In this document: one piece after another, positions 17,601 through 27,758 of the stretch
Layout: each line of letters opens with the position of its first letter
Numbering within the stretch: the first letter of the stretch is position 1
Source of the DNA: Sphingobacteriaceae bacterium
GTDB lineage: Bacteria; Bacteroidota; Bacteroidia; Sphingobacteriales; Sphingobacteriaceae
Direction of reading: 5' to 3'
DNA: 40,251 nt
NCBI GenBank assembly: GCA_014380615.1
Contig: JACMJM010000041.1
Location: forward strand, 1-40,251
Notes under the pieces: generated by a model
Told to the model about the DNA's origin: nothing
Databases searched by the model: none
What the model saw: only the letters and a program-made list of their open reading frames with translations
Made by a program: the position numbers and the translations under genes

Positions 17601-18908
17601 GTGAAACTATACAGCACCAACAACCCAACTTCAGCAGTAGATTTCAAAGAGGCCGTATTTAACAGCATGCCTCAGGATAAAGGGTTATACATGCCTTTGA
17701 ACATTCTTCAGCTGGATGCTGAATTCATTGATACAATCGAAAACTATTCTTTACAAGAGATAGCCTTCACGGTAGCTAAAAGCCTTTTACAGGATGCTAT
17801 GCCGGATGCAGATTTGAAAGCGATAGTTGAAGACGCGATCAATTTTCCTGCGCCTGTGGTTAAACTTGATGAGAATACTTTTGTTCTGGAGCTTTTCCAC
17901 GGGCCTTCGCTGGCGTTTAAAGATTTTGGCGCAAGGTTTATGAGCCGGGTAATGGCTTATTTCCTTGAAGAAGGGGAGAAGACCCTGAACGTTTTAGTCG
18001 CCACTTCTGGCGATACCGGCGGTGCTGTAGCTTTAGGCTTCTTAGGTGTTGAAAACACTCAGGTAACGATATTATATCCAAAAGGTAAAGTTAGTCCGAT
18101 ACAGGAGCTGCAATTAACCACAAACGGACAAAATATTCGTGCAGTCGAAATTGACGGTACGTTCGATGATTGCCAGGCACTGGTTAAGCAGGCTTTTGTT
18201 GATGATGAGTTAAATGAAAAATTCAGATTGACATCGGCTAATTCCATCAATATCTCACGTTTAGTTCCGCAGACGTTCTATTACTTTAACGCTTATGCGC
18301 AATTAAAGAAGCAAGGAAAGAAAGATGTTGTGTTCTCTGTACCAAGTGGAAATTTTGGAAATATTGGTGCAGGTTTGCTAGCCTGGAAAATGGGTTTGCC
18401 GGTAAAGCAGTTCATAGCGGCAACAAACGCCAACGATACCGTGCCTGAGTTCTTTAAAACAGGTGTTTATCAGCCTAAGCCTTCTGTGGCAACCCTTTCC
18501 AATGCAATGGATGTAGGTAATCCGAGTAATTGGGTGCGAATTATGAACCTGTTCAGAGATGATTTGGCTGCGCTTAAGGAAGTGATATCAGCCGTAAGCT
18601 ATACCGATGAGCAGACCAAAGCAGCGGTTTATAAAGTGTATGAGGAATATAATTATGTTGTTTGTCCGCATACGGCGATTGCCTGGCTGGCGATAGAGAA
18701 TTATCGTAAGCAATTTAAAGATGAAAAGAGCGCAGGCGTTTTCTTATCAACCGCTCATCCGTGTAAGTTCCCGGATGTTTATGAGGGAGAAATAGCAGAA
18801 AGTGTGGTTATCCCGGAGCAGGTGAAATCTTTAGAGGGAAAGCCGAAGCAAGCTGTGGAAATGAAAGCGGATTTTGAAACGTTTAAGGAATACTTATTGC
18901 ATAATTAA
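17601..18908 (+). CDS. thrC: threonine synthase
   Basis: 435 residues. A PLP enzyme converting O-phosphohomoserine to threonine, last step of the pathway. The PLP lysine is in SLAFKDFGARF (about 100-110). The phosphate-binding loop is ATSGDTGGA, with VPSGNFGNI further on and a C-terminal STAHPCKFPD. It belongs to the longer fungal/bacterial ThrC class. The start is a GTG directly after the repeat array; no ATG upstream is in frame without running into repeat sequence. It closes the thrABC set, with a DUF6364 antitoxin gene 37 bp behind it. Confidence 0.96.
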   Translation: MKLYSTNNPTSAVDFKEAVFNSMPQDKGLYMPLNILQLDAEFIDTIENYSLQEIAFTVAKSLLQDAMPDADLKAIVEDAINFPAPVVKLDENTFVLELFHGPSLAFKDFGARFMSRVMAYFLEEGEKTLNVLVATSGDTGGAVALGFLGVENTQVTILYPKGKVSPIQELQLTTNGQNIRAVEIDGTFDDCQALVKQAFVDDELNEKFRLTSANSINISRLVPQTFYYFNAYAQLKKQGKKDVVFSVPSGNFGNIGAGLLAWKMGLPVKQFIAATNANDTVPEFFKTGVYQPKPSVATLSNAMDVGNPSNWVRIMNLFRDDLAALKEVISAVSYTDEQTKAAVYKVYEEYNYVVCPHTAIAWLAIENYRKQFKDEKSAGVFLSTAHPCKFPDVYEGEIAESVVIPEQVKSLEGKPKQAVEMKADFETFKEYLLHN

Positions 18909-18942
18909 TTGTACGCACAAAAATATTTTATGCGTATATTTG
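18909..18942 (+). promoter_or_regulatory. promoter/operator of the DUF6364-PIN pair
   Basis: TACGCA (18912-18917) and TGCGTA (18931-18936) form a perfect inverted repeat with a 13-bp spacer. It lies between TTG (18909-18911) and TATATTTG (18935-18942), which matches TAnnTTTG. The spacing of 23 bp is slightly long. The ATG follows only 3 bp after the -7 box, so a transcript from it would be leaderless or nearly so. Confidence 0.5.
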
Positions 18943-18945
18943 GGT

Positions 18946-19194
18946 ATGAAAGCGAAAATCAATCTATCTATTGAAGAGAAGCTTGTATATAAAATCAAAG
19001 CTTACGCTGAAGAGCAGCATACCAGTGTTTCTGAACTGGTAGAGGAGTATTTTAAAAAGGTTGTGGAACCTCCAAAGAAGAGTAATCTAATTGAGCTTGT
19101 TAAAAGCTTGCCTAAAGTTGAACTACCCTATCCTGATGATGTAGATTTAACGAAGCAGTACTACGAAGAAAATGCATCGAAATATGGCTTTTAA
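18946..19194 (+). CDS. DUF6364-like antitoxin
   Basis: 82 residues from the ATG at 18946. An in-frame extension upstream overlaps the end of thrC and the palindrome and is not credible. The N-terminal strand and helices (MKAKINLSIEEKLVYKIKAYAEEQHTSVSELVEEY in outline) form a ribbon-helix-helix-like domain. The C-terminal third is proline/acid rich and ends YEENASKYGF, a toxin-binding tail. DUF6364 proteins are usually found next to PIN toxins, as here: the toxin frame overlaps the last codons. Confidence 0.82.
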   Translation: MKAKINLSIEEKLVYKIKAYAEEQHTSVSELVEEYFKKVVEPPKKSNLIELVKSLPKVELPYPDDVDLTKQYYEENASKYGF

Positions 19195-19606
19195 GGTCTT
19201 TTTAGACGCGAATGTGTGTATTGATTTTCTATTTCAGCGTAAAGGTTTTGAACCATCGGAAAGGATTTTCGAAAAGGTTATTAGTGGAGAGCTCAAAGCC
19301 TATACCTCACCTGCGATCATTCACATTATTTCATATTTTTTGAAAAAGGTACTTGATAAGGATACGGTCAGAAATCTTGTACTTAACCTATTTGAGAATG
19401 TGACCGTCATTGATTGCACCCATGAAATTGCTGTCCATGCCGTTAATTCACAAATGACAGATATTGAAGATGCTCTGCAATATTATACAGCGATGCATCA
19501 CAAGATGAACTATTTTATTTCCCTTGATAAAAACTTACTCAAATCGGCTATTCCAGTGTTGCCTGCATATACTCCGACAGAGTTTTTGAACGAAATTAAA
19601 CAATGA
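19184..19606 (+). CDS. PIN-domain toxin (VapC-like)
   Basis: 140 residues from the ATG at 19184 (an ATG at 19172 would add four residues). PIN-fold acidic residues are visible: FLDANVCIDFLF near the N-terminus, an Asp in TDIEDALQYYTA, and the late FISLDKNLL. Such proteins are Mg-dependent RNases that typically cut tRNA or rRNA. It overlaps the antitoxin by about 11 bases and overlaps the next gene by 4 (ATGA), so all three are probably translated together. Confidence 0.88.
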   Translation: MAFKVFLDANVCIDFLFQRKGFEPSERIFEKVISGELKAYTSPAIIHIISYFLKKVLDKDTVRNLVLNLFENVTVIDCTHEIAVHAVNSQMTDIEDALQYYTAMHHKMNYFISLDKNLLKSAIPVLPAYTPTEFLNEIKQ

Positions 19607-20211
19607 TTAAAGCAATAATATTCGACTTAGGTGGTGTACTGATAGACTGGAATCCTAAATATCTCTACAAAAATATTTTTACTGATGAGAGCGAGATGCA
19701 AAACTTCCTAAATACAGTTTGTACCAACGACTGGAACGAAGAGCAGGATGGTGGACGTACCCTGGAAGAAGGTACCGAAGTTCTCGTTAAGAAGTTCCCT
19801 GAACATGAGGAAAATATAAGAGCGTATTACGGCAGGTGGGAGGAAATGCTTAATGGTGAAATCGAAGGTACGGTTGAGATCTTTAAGGAATTAAAAGATT
19901 CTGGAAAATACAAAATTTACGCGCTAACCAACTGGTCTGCCGAAACTTTTCCGATTGCCCAAAGTAAGTATGAGTCTTTAAGCTGGTTTGATGGAATAGT
20001 GGTTTCGGGAACAGAAAAAATGAAGAAGCCTAGTACTGCGTTTTTTCAATTATTGCTGGATCGGTATCAACTGAAAGCAGAGGAAGCTTTGTTTATTGAT
20101 GATAATTTTAGAAATGTGAATGCAGCTTTAAAAATGGGTATAGATAGTATTCATTTTATTTCGCCTGAAGAATTACGGGCGGAATTGGCGGATAGGGGTG
20201 AAAGGATTTAG
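19603..20211 (+). CDS. HAD-superfamily phosphatase (YihX-like)
   Basis: 202 residues. Motif I is FDLGGVLIDW, with nucleophile Asp and the DxGGV form seen in the YihX/epoxide-hydrolase-like branch rather than DxDxT. Motif II is YALTNWS, motif III Lys is in SGTEKMKKPS, and motif IV is LFIDDNFRNV. It is a soluble HAD-IA hydrolase, probably acting on a small phosphorylated metabolite such as a sugar phosphate. The start overlaps the PIN toxin stop (ATGA). This may be incidental reading through from the toxin-antitoxin unit or a leftover of the thr transcript. Confidence 0.88.
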   Translation: MIKAIIFDLGGVLIDWNPKYLYKNIFTDESEMQNFLNTVCTNDWNEEQDGGRTLEEGTEVLVKKFPEHEENIRAYYGRWEEMLNGEIEGTVEIFKELKDSGKYKIYALTNWSAETFPIAQSKYESLSWFDGIVVSGTEKMKKPSTAFFQLLLDRYQLKAEEALFIDDNFRNVNAALKMGIDSIHFISPEELRAELADRGERI

Positions 20212-20273
20212 CCGTTAAAATATTGCCTATTATTGATTTAATGGTTTTATATATCTACTAATCCTACTTAACC

Positions 20274-21482
20274 TTACTTGCCAAAAGAATACCTCACATT
20301 CAGCCCAAGCGTCTCGGTACTTATCGAAAAATTACTATATTTTGTATAAGCTGTCGGCAAGATATATACAACTGAGATTTCATACTTGTCTCTAATAAAC
20401 GCGCCTGTTTGGAGCGGAAAACTCATCCATACAGGTTCAAGCTTAAAGTAGTTATCATAAACCTGCAAATTATTGCGGCCTTCGCTGTATTTATTGTTTG
20501 TGTATTTGGAGAAATTAAACCCTGCTCCGCCTCCCAAATAAACTCTTAGCTTTTCGGTATTATAGAAATTGTAAATTATCTGAGGAATGATCGATGCGGT
20601 ATACTGATTAAAAGTATAATAGGGATAGGTAGATTTTCGCATATCGGCTTTGAGGTAAGAAAACCCGATTTCGCCCCTTAATATTAATTGCTTTACAAAG
20701 GGGTTATTATAGAGGTCGAATCCCGCGCTTATTCGTGGAGAAATGCTATTAGACGGTGCGAACCTATCTTTATAATAGCCGTCAAAAAAGGTCGAACCTC
20801 TGTTTATTCCAAGTCCTGCAAACAGTGTAGTACTAACCCTGCGCTTTACTTCATTTTTATCAAGCTGATTAATATTCTGTATAAAGGAGTTGAGCTTGGT
20901 TTCGTTAAACTCGATAGATTCCAGCTTTTTTAATAACTGGCTTTTATTACTTGCTGATGCGTATTTGAAAACAAGCACTCCTAACTTAGTTCTGTAAAGA
21001 CTTTTAGAAATGATGGAGTTATTGTCGTTATAATACTGGTGAAACTTTAACTCTACGGGTTTAGTCTGACTTTCTTTTATAAAGAAACGTTCTTTGGTGT
21101 TATCAGACTGGCTGTATAAGGTTACAAACCTGCCAGTTGAAATTTCTTTCAGGAATATACTTCCCTCTATGCTACTGGTGTCTAATTCGCCATGTAGTTC
21201 AGGTGGCTGATTTTTATCAATACTATAGCGCCCGGTGTAAGAAATGTACTTTACACCGTTTACCGCAAAACCGGCTATTTGCTGGGGGCCATATTCCAAT
21301 GATGTCTCTTTTTCATCCGATTTGAATGCGACGGTAATGGGACTGCGGCTCCATTCTTTTTGATTGATGAATCCCTTTAATGTATCGCCGGTAGTTTTTA
21401 TGATGTAGCCCGGCTTATAATTTGACTGCGCGATTGAAAAAAAAGGTAAAAAAATAATACAAATGAGCCAGCAGTATTTCAT
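20274..21482 (-). CDS. exported beta-barrel-like protein, paralogue A
   Basis: 402 residues from the ATG at 21482, chosen because it gives a clean signal peptide (MKYCWLICIIFLPFFSIAQ) aligned with the neighbour's start; a longer frame to 21575 has no such logic. After the signal peptide both paralogues read SNY(K/Q)PG followed by a GDTL(K/H)G repeat-like motif, an SPI/SPK segment and GSIFL(K/E)E. The C-terminal half (about 240-400) alternates aromatic and polar residues and ends in LNVRYSFGK, like a small outer-membrane barrel. Function unknown; Bacteroidota-type family. Confidence 0.8.
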   Translation of the reverse strand: MKYCWLICIIFLPFFSIAQSNYKPGYIIKTTGDTLKGFINQKEWSRSPITVAFKSDEKETSLEYGPQQIAGFAVNGVKYISYTGRYSIDKNQPPELHGELDTSSIEGSIFLKEISTGRFVTLYSQSDNTKERFFIKESQTKPVELKFHQYYNDNNSIISKSLYRTKLGVLVFKYASASNKSQLLKKLESIEFNETKLNSFIQNINQLDKNEVKRRVSTTLFAGLGINRGSTFFDGYYKDRFAPSNSISPRISAGFDLYNNPFVKQLILRGEIGFSYLKADMRKSTYPYYTFNQYTASIIPQIIYNFYNTEKLRVYLGGGAGFNFSKYTNNKYSEGRNNLQVYDNYFKLEPVWMSFPLQTGAFIRDKYEISVVYILPTAYTKYSNFSISTETLGLNVRYSFGK

Positions 21483-21642
21483 AAGAATTGTGAAAAGGTT
21501 TAAGTGCTTAATGTAACTCTTTAAGGTATTTGATTGGTATGATTTTGCCGGATTTCTTAAGTTTACATTATACATTTTATTTGTTCATCTCACCCTACAT
21601 GCTGAAATTGAGGGGAGAAGAAGCACCATGTCAGACCTTTCA

Positions 21643-22860
21643 TTACTGGGAATTTCGCAATCTGTTTTGCTCTCCAAATAAATAATTGAAACTTACAGTA
21701 GCTGTTTTCGAGGTAAAGGGAGCGCGGGAAAATTTAGAGCTCGAATAAGCACACGAAATTTCATAGCGTTTTTTTATAAATACTCCGGCTTTAATTGGGA
21801 CGTTTACCCATATTTCATTGAGGTTTTTAAATTCTGCGGGCATACTAACCTCGTTTTTATCATTCCAGTATCGGGTATTAAAATACCGGGTTAAATGCAT
21901 TCCCAATCCAGGACCAAGATAAAAGCTAAAGTTTGAAGTGTTGTAAATATTATAAATAATTTGAGGTACTAGGGAGCCTGTAATTTGGCTGAATTTAAAG
22001 TGAGAGAATTCGGATGTTCTAAGTTCGGAGCTAAAATAGGAAGCAGTTAGTTCACCACGCAGGATTAATTTCCGGATCTGTGGATTATTATATACGTCTA
22101 TCCCCATAGTTAGCTTTGGGGAATAATTGGGTACATCAGTACTGGAAAATTTATTACTTAACTCTTTAAATCCGGTTGAGCTGCGATTAAGTCCGGCTCC
22201 TGCAAACCAGCTTGACGTCATGGTAGAGCGATGCCCCTTCTTTTTTTGTTGGTTAATCTCTCTGATAATTGGAATTAAATCGTCGGCGTTAAACTGAAGT
22301 GATTCTAATTTTTTTAATAAGGTGTGATCGTTCGAAGCATATTTATAAATATATACCGCTAGTTTCCTTTTATAGGGGTGGTCTGTTGCTATTCCTATGT
22401 CTGTAGTATATTGGCGAAAGATCAATTCGACCGGCTTGGAGTTTTTCTCTTGTATAAAATACCTTTCCTTAGTTATGTCGGATTGACGGTAAAAAGTTAG
22501 ATTGGTGCCAGTTGATAGTTCTTCCAGAAAGATGCTCCCTTGAACAGTAGTTGTGTCTAATCCATACGGTAGATCAGGCGGCGAATTTTTATCGGCACTT
22601 AAAGTGCCCGAATAGGAGATGAATTTAAGAGTATTGTTTAATACTAAACTTGAAATATTTTCGGGACCAAAGGTCTCGCTATCTTCATTCGTATTTCTTT
22701 TAAATGATATTTTTTTAGGCGATAATCTCCATTCTCTTTGATCAATCAATCCATGTAACGTGTCTCCATCTGCCTTTACAACGAATCCTGGTTGGTAGTT
22801 CGACTGTGCTGCTAAAGCAAAAGGCAATAAAATTGTTGCCAGTAAACTAAATATTTTCAT
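21643..22860 (-). CDS. exported beta-barrel-like protein, paralogue B
   Basis: 405 residues with signal peptide MKIFSLLATILLPFALAAQ. It is colinear with the gene 160 bp downstream: SNYQPGFVVKADGDTLHGL, then SPKKISFKR, GSIFLEELSTG, RYFIQEKNSKPVEL, and a barrel-like C-terminal half ending near VSFNYLFGEQ. The paralogues look diverged rather than recent, so the duplication is not fresh. Same strand as its twin, probably one transcript. I do not recognise a function; an outer-membrane or periplasmic location is inferred from signal peptide and strand pattern. Confidence 0.8.
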   Translation of the reverse strand: MKIFSLLATILLPFALAAQSNYQPGFVVKADGDTLHGLIDQREWRLSPKKISFKRNTNEDSETFGPENISSLVLNNTLKFISYSGTLSADKNSPPDLPYGLDTTTVQGSIFLEELSTGTNLTFYRQSDITKERYFIQEKNSKPVELIFRQYTTDIGIATDHPYKRKLAVYIYKYASNDHTLLKKLESLQFNADDLIPIIREINQQKKKGHRSTMTSSWFAGAGLNRSSTGFKELSNKFSSTDVPNYSPKLTMGIDVYNNPQIRKLILRGELTASYFSSELRTSEFSHFKFSQITGSLVPQIIYNIYNTSNFSFYLGPGLGMHLTRYFNTRYWNDKNEVSMPAEFKNLNEIWVNVPIKAGVFIKKRYEISCAYSSSKFSRAPFTSKTATVSFNYLFGEQNRLRNSQ

Positions 22861-23039
22861 GGGATGCTAAAAGGGATGTAGTTCTGTTAAAGGAGTAGTG
22901 GGTAGGTGATGTTTGGATTGCCCCGCTAAAAGGAAGGAGCAAAATTGAACTAGTAAAAAGCACATCATAAGATTGTGAAAGGTTTTTTAAATATATAATC
23001 TTTCATCGAATAATGAATTGATATTCATATAGGATCTAA

Positions 23040-23993
23040 TTAAAATATCGCCTCCGCAATCCTTTTCGTAGGTCCCGGGTTACTCATTGTATAGAAATGT
23101 AATACCGGTGCCCCAAATTCAATAAGTTCCTTACACTGCTGTATCATAAATTCAATCCCAACTTCTTTCACATCTTTTTCTGATGAGCAGCTGGTAATCG
23201 CTTTTGTGAGATCTTCTGGTAAATCAAGATGGAAAATTTTTGGAAGACTCACCAGTTGTTTGGATGATGTAATAGGTTTTAATCCTGGGATGATTGGAAC
23301 CGTAATTCCATTTTCCCTGCAAAGGTTTACAAAATCAAAATACTTCTGATTATCGAAGAACATCTGAGTTACGATGAAATTTGCACCCATGTCGATCTTC
23401 ATTTTTAGATAATCGAAATCAGTTTTCAGGTTTGGGGCCTCAAAATGCTTTTCTGGGTAAGCCGCAACACCAATGCAAAAATCTGATTTATGGGAGTCGC
23501 TATGCTCATGTAAATATTTGCCGTTATTTAGATCTACTACCTGTTGCAGTAAGTCGGTTGCGTACGAATGGCCGCCGGGAGTAGGTATAAATCCTGCATC
23601 GCCTTTACGCGCATCCCCTCTCAACACTAACACATTATCTATCCCAAGAAATTGCAAATCGATTAAGGCATTTTCAGTTTCTTCTTTAGTGAAGCCGCCG
23701 CAAATTAAATGCGGTACCGCATCAACTTTGTATCGGTTAATAATTGCTGCGCAAATCGCTACTGTTCCAGGGCGTTTACGATAAGAAACCTGTTCAAGTA
23801 AACCATTTGGATGTTGTTTGTAAATAAAATCTTCCCTGTGGTAAGTAACATCAATAAACGGTGGCTTGAACTCCATTAAGGGGTCAATCGCATCGTAGAT
23901 GTTCTTTATATTTTGTCCTTTTATCGGAGGTAGAAGCTCGAATGAGAAAAGGGTTTTGCCGTTTGCGTTTTTTATGTGTTCAGTTATTTTCAT
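23040..23993 (-). CDS. metF: 5,10-methylenetetrahydrofolate reductase
   Basis: 317 residues, full length. FAD-dependent reduction of methylene-THF to 5-methyl-THF, the methyl donor used by the MetH encoded just upstream. Visible family landmarks are FSFELLPP at the N-terminus, DVTYHRED, the FAD-region LVLRGD, FIVTQMFFD and PIIPGLKPI. It sits 76 bp after metH on the same strand, so it probably shares the SAM riboswitch-controlled transcript. The final SNPGPTKRIAEAIF is typical of the family. Confidence 0.96.
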   Translation of the reverse strand: MKITEHIKNANGKTLFSFELLPPIKGQNIKNIYDAIDPLMEFKPPFIDVTYHREDFIYKQHPNGLLEQVSYRKRPGTVAICAAIINRYKVDAVPHLICGGFTKEETENALIDLQFLGIDNVLVLRGDARKGDAGFIPTPGGHSYATDLLQQVVDLNNGKYLHEHSDSHKSDFCIGVAAYPEKHFEAPNLKTDFDYLKMKIDMGANFIVTQMFFDNQKYFDFVNLCRENGITVPIIPGLKPITSSKQLVSLPKIFHLDLPEDLTKAITSCSSEKDVKEVGIEFMIQQCKELIEFGAPVLHFYTMSNPGPTKRIAEAIF

Positions 23994-23999
23994 ACATCA

Positions 24000-24066
24000 C
24001 CCTTTAAGGGCTTCTCAATTTCTTTTTTTTACTTAATTGGTAACGAATCCCCCTTCAGGGGTTAGG
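24000..24066. repeat. two short palindromes between metH and metF
   Basis: CCCTTTAAGGG (24000-24010) and CCCCCTTCAGGGG (about 24049-24061) flank an oligo-T/A stretch. The second, followed by TTAGGGG, is a common Bacteroidota intergenic word. They may act as mRNA hairpins; there is no proper T-run on the minus strand, so termination before metF is not indicated. Confidence 0.5.
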
Positions 24067-24069
24067 GGT

Positions 24070-27000
24070 TTAATAGCCCAAATTCGGACTCAACCATCTC
24101 TCCACCACCTCCAAATCCATCTTTTTCCGTCTCGCGTAATCTTCTACCTGATCCTTTGAAATCTTTCCTAAACCAAAGTACCGTGAATCGGGATGAGCAA
24201 AGTAAAATCCGCTTACAGCGGCAGTTGGATACATGGCAAAGCTTTCGGTCAACTTTATGCCCGTTGCATTTTCTGCATCCAGAAGTTGGAACAAGGTTTC
24301 TTTTTCAGTGTGATCCGGGCAGGCAGGATAACCTGGTGCCGGGCGGATTCCAGCATATTTCTCTTTTATAAGTTCTTCATTGCTAAGGGTCTCATCTTTG
24401 GCATATCCCCAGTATTCTTTTCTTACCAATTCGTGCATTCTTTCCGCAAAAGCTTCAGCCAGCCGGTCGGCAAGGGCTTTAACCATAATACTGTTGTAGT
24501 CATCGTGATCGGCTTCATACGTTGCTACCAGTTCGTCGCATCCGATTCCTGTAGTAACAGCGAAACCTCCGAAATAATCCTGTATTCCGGTTTCTTTCGG
24601 AGCTACAAAATCTGAAAGAGCATAGTAAGGCTCACCTGCGGCTTTTTCGGCTTGCTGACGAAGGGTATGGATAATAGCCTCACCCCGGCCCTCTCCAGAG
24701 GAGAGGGAGGCATGCTCAAGAACAATATCGTCGCCTACCGAATTAGCCGGCCAGAAGCCGATCACGCCTTTAGCAGTAAGCAATTTGTTGTCAATTATCT
24801 TTTTCAACAATGCCTGTGCATCATCAAAGAGTTTTTTCGCCTCGTCTCCAACAACTTTGTCATCAAAAATTCTCGGGTAGCTTCCACGCAATTCCCAGGT
24901 ATGGAAGAAGGGTGTCCAGTCGATGTAATCAACAAGGTCTTCCAGAGGATAATTATCAAACACTTTTGTTCCAAGGAAAGCTGGTTTTGGTGGAATAGAA
25001 CCGTTCAGATCAATCTGGAACTTGTTCTGACGAGCTTCTTCAATAGATTTGAATTGCTTGTCGGAACGCTTGTTCAAATGAGCTTCGCGTGCCTTATCAT
25101 ATTCGCCACGAATCTGATTAATGTATTCTCCGCGATTATCATCACTCATCAGGGTGCTGCATACCGTAACACTTCTTGAAGCATCTAATACGTGAACTGT
25201 GGGCCCGGAATAATTCGGTGCAATCTTTACTGCCGCATGGATCCGTGAAGTTGTTGCTCCGCCAATAATCAGCGGGATTTTAAAGTCCTGGCGCTCCATT
25301 TCTTTGGCAAAGTGAACCATTTCGTCCAGCGAAGGTGTGATTAATCCGCTTAAGCCGATAATATCAACTTCCAGTTTTTTAGCTTCTTCGATGATCTTTT
25401 GAGCCGGTACCATTACACCCAGATCAAAAACTTCAAAGTTATTACAGGCCAGTACAACACCTACAATGTTTTTGCCAATGTCATGAACATCTCCTTTAAC
25501 AGTTGCGAGCAATACCTTTCCTGCATTTTTCCGCTGGTTGCTATTTGCGTTGTTGCGTTTTTCTTCTTCAATGAAGGGGAGGAGATACGCTACAGCTTTC
25601 TTCATTACCCGGGCAGATTTAACCACTTGAGGCAGAAACATCTTTCCCTGACCAAATAAATCGCCAACTATTCCCATGCCGTCCATTAACGGCCCTTCAA
25701 TTACTTCGAGCGGCTTGCTATATTTCTGACGTGCTTCTTCAACATCATCGTCCAAATATTCAATAATACCTTTTATAAGTGAATGCGAAAGGCGGCTTTC
25801 AACACTTTCTTTGCGCCATTCTTCATTCTTAACCACAACTTTGCCAGTGGTTTTGATGGTTTCCGCAAATTCTACCAGACGCTCGGTAGCATCCGGACGA
25901 CGATTTAATAAGACATCTTCTACCAGTTCTAAAAGGTCTTTAGGGATTTCTTCGTATACCTCAAGCATCCCGGCATTTACAATTCCCATGTCCAGACCAG
26001 CTTTGATGGCGTGATACAAGAATGCAGAGTGCATTGCTTCCCGAACCGTGTTGTTTCCGCGGAAAGAGAAAGAAATATTACTTACACCACCGCTAACTTT
26101 AGCCAAAGGCAGATTTTCTTTTATCCAGCGGGTGGCATTAATAAAGTCGACCGCATAGTTGTTGTGTTCTTCTAATCCCGTGGCAACGGTTAAGATATTA
26201 GGGTCGAAAATAATATCTTGAGGAAGAAAATTTACTTCATTAACCAGGATATCATACGAACGCTTACATATTTCTATCCGGCGTTCGTAAGAGTCGGCCT
26301 GGCCGTTCTCGTCAAAAGCCATTACTACTACGGCCGCACCATATTGCTTTACCTTATTAGCGTATTCTTTAAATTTCTCTTCGCCTTCTTTTAATGAAAT
26401 TGAGTTAACAACTCCTTTTCCCTGAAGGCATTTTAAACCTGTTTCGATCACAGTCCATTTAGACGAGTCGACCATTATCGGAAGTTTAGAGATATCGGGC
26501 TCCGATGCGATGAGGTTCAGGAATTTAGTCATTGCGGCTTCAGAATCAAGCATCCCTTCGTCCATATTAACATCAATGATCTGGGCTCCGCCTTCAACTT
26601 GCTGCCGGGCTACAGATAAGGCCGCATCAAAATCACCACCCAAAATCAGTTTTGAAAACTTTGGAGAACCTGTAACGTTGGTACGTTCGCCTACATTTAC
26701 AAAATTGGTTTCCGGAGTTAAAGTAACAGGCTCCAGTCCGCTCAATCGCAAATACGGTTTCGGTTCTGCAGGGATTCTGGGCGAATATTTTGCCGCCTTT
26801 TCGGCGATACATTTTATATGTTCGGGGGTGGTGCCGCAGCATCCGCCAACGATGTTTACAAACCCGTTTTTTATAAAATCTTCTACCAGATGAGCGGTTT
26901 CGTGCGGTACTTCATCATAAGCGCCGAACTCGTTAGGTAATCCGGCGTTCGGATAAGCTGAGATATAACAATCCGCTTTTGCGGATAATTCCTCGATATG

Positions 27001-27753
27001 CGGACGCATATCTTTAGCACCGAGGGCACAATTTAAACCGATGCTTAGAAGGCCTGCATGTGATAATGAGTTTAAAAAAGCCTCAACGGTTTGTCCCGAA
27101 AGGGTACGGCCGCTGGCATCGGTGATAGTGCCTGAAATCATGATTTCGATTTTTCGGCCTATTTCATTCTCGTAATTTTTGGCAGCGAAAAGGGCTGCTT
27201 TAGTAATTAACGTATCTGTGATAGTTTCAAAGAGCAACACATCCGCTCCACCCTCAACCAAACCTTTAATCTGTTCATAATAGGCTTCAACCAATTCGTC
27301 AAAGGAAACGGCACGATAACCAGGGTCGTTAACATCGGGCGACATAGAAGCCATTTTTGTTGTTGGACCTAAAGCACCGGCTACAAAACGTGGTTTATCC
27401 GGGTTCTTTTGAGTGAACTCGTTAGCTACTTCTTTTGCTATTCTGGCACCCTCATAACTCATTTCATATGAAAGATCTTCCATCTGATAATCAGCCATAG
27501 AAATGCGCTGGGTACTAAAGGTGTTAGTCTCGATGATATCGGCCCCTGCGTTTAAGTATTCTGCATGAATGGCTTTAATAACATCAGGGCGTGTGATGTT
27601 TAACAAGTCGTTATTGCCTCTAACGTCGCAAGGGTGATCCTTAAATCTTTCCCCTCGAAAGTCTTCTTCCGTTAACTGGTAACGCTGGATCATGGTACCC
27701 ATTGCACCATCGATCACCAAAATACGTTTTTTTAATTCTTCTCTTATGCTCAT
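24070..27753 (-). CDS. metH: cobalamin-dependent methionine synthase
   Basis: 1227 residues, the full four-module MetH. The homocysteine-binding barrel has [10 protein letters not shown] (about 303-312, zinc Cys pair). The folate/pterin barrel has [13 protein letters not shown]. The cobalamin module has DVHDIGKN, whose His (about 755) is the lower cobalt ligand. The C-terminal AdoMet activation domain has [14 protein letters not shown]. It transfers methyl from 5-methyl-THF (made by MetF) to homocysteine. Unusual: residues about 1014-1025 ([10 protein letters not shown]) are encoded by a copy of an intergenic hairpin repeat. It is first in a metH-metF operon behind a SAM-I riboswitch. Confidence 0.97.
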   Translation of the reverse strand: MSIREELKKRILVIDGAMGTMIQRYQLTEEDFRGERFKDHPCDVRGNNDLLNITRPDVIKAIHAEYLNAGADIIETNTFSTQRISMADYQMEDLSYEMSYEGARIAKEVANEFTQKNPDKPRFVAGALGPTTKMASMSPDVNDPGYRAVSFDELVEAYYEQIKGLVEGGADVLLFETITDTLITKAALFAAKNYENEIGRKIEIMISGTITDASGRTLSGQTVEAFLNSLSHAGLLSIGLNCALGAKDMRPHIEELSAKADCYISAYPNAGLPNEFGAYDEVPHETAHLVEDFIKNGFVNIVGGCCGTTPEHIKCIAEKAAKYSPRIPAEPKPYLRLSGLEPVTLTPETNFVNVGERTNVTGSPKFSKLILGGDFDAALSVARQQVEGGAQIIDVNMDEGMLDSEAAMTKFLNLIASEPDISKLPIMVDSSKWTVIETGLKCLQGKGVVNSISLKEGEEKFKEYANKVKQYGAAVVVMAFDENGQADSYERRIEICKRSYDILVNEVNFLPQDIIFDPNILTVATGLEEHNNYAVDFINATRWIKENLPLAKVSGGVSNISFSFRGNNTVREAMHSAFLYHAIKAGLDMGIVNAGMLEVYEEIPKDLLELVEDVLLNRRPDATERLVEFAETIKTTGKVVVKNEEWRKESVESRLSHSLIKGIIEYLDDDVEEARQKYSKPLEVIEGPLMDGMGIVGDLFGQGKMFLPQVVKSARVMKKAVAYLLPFIEEEKRNNANSNQRKNAGKVLLATVKGDVHDIGKNIVGVVLACNNFEVFDLGVMVPAQKIIEEAKKLEVDIIGLSGLITPSLDEMVHFAKEMERQDFKIPLIIGGATTSRIHAAVKIAPNYSGPTVHVLDASRSVTVCSTLMSDDNRGEYINQIRGEYDKAREAHLNKRSDKQFKSIEEARQNKFQIDLNGSIPPKPAFLGTKVFDNYPLEDLVDYIDWTPFFHTWELRGSYPRIFDDKVVGDEAKKLFDDAQALLKKIIDNKLLTAKGVIGFWPANSVGDDIVLEHASLSSGEGRGEAIIHTLRQQAEKAAGEPYYALSDFVAPKETGIQDYFGGFAVTTGIGCDELVATYEADHDDYNSIMVKALADRLAEAFAERMHELVRKEYWGYAKDETLSNEELIKEKYAGIRPAPGYPACPDHTEKETLFQLLDAENATGIKLTESFAMYPTAAVSGFYFAHPDSRYFGLGKISKDQVEDYARRKKMDLEVVERWLSPNLGY
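24678..24711. repeat. intergenic hairpin repeat inside metH, in frame
   Basis: CCTCACCCCGGCCCTCTCC then AGA and GGAGAGGGAG matches the repeat after thrA (16160-16192), apart from one substitution and a small loop change. It lies within the activation domain of metH and is read in frame on the minus strand, with neighbouring residues (DDIV before, LRQQAEK after) conserved with other MetH proteins. Confidence 0.75.
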
Positions 27754-27758
27754 GAAAT

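Noticed and set aside
17148..17668. Minus-strand frames rich in Cys, Phe and Leu
   Set aside because: Repetitive translation of the 76-bp tandem units, opposite to the thr operon; no gene.
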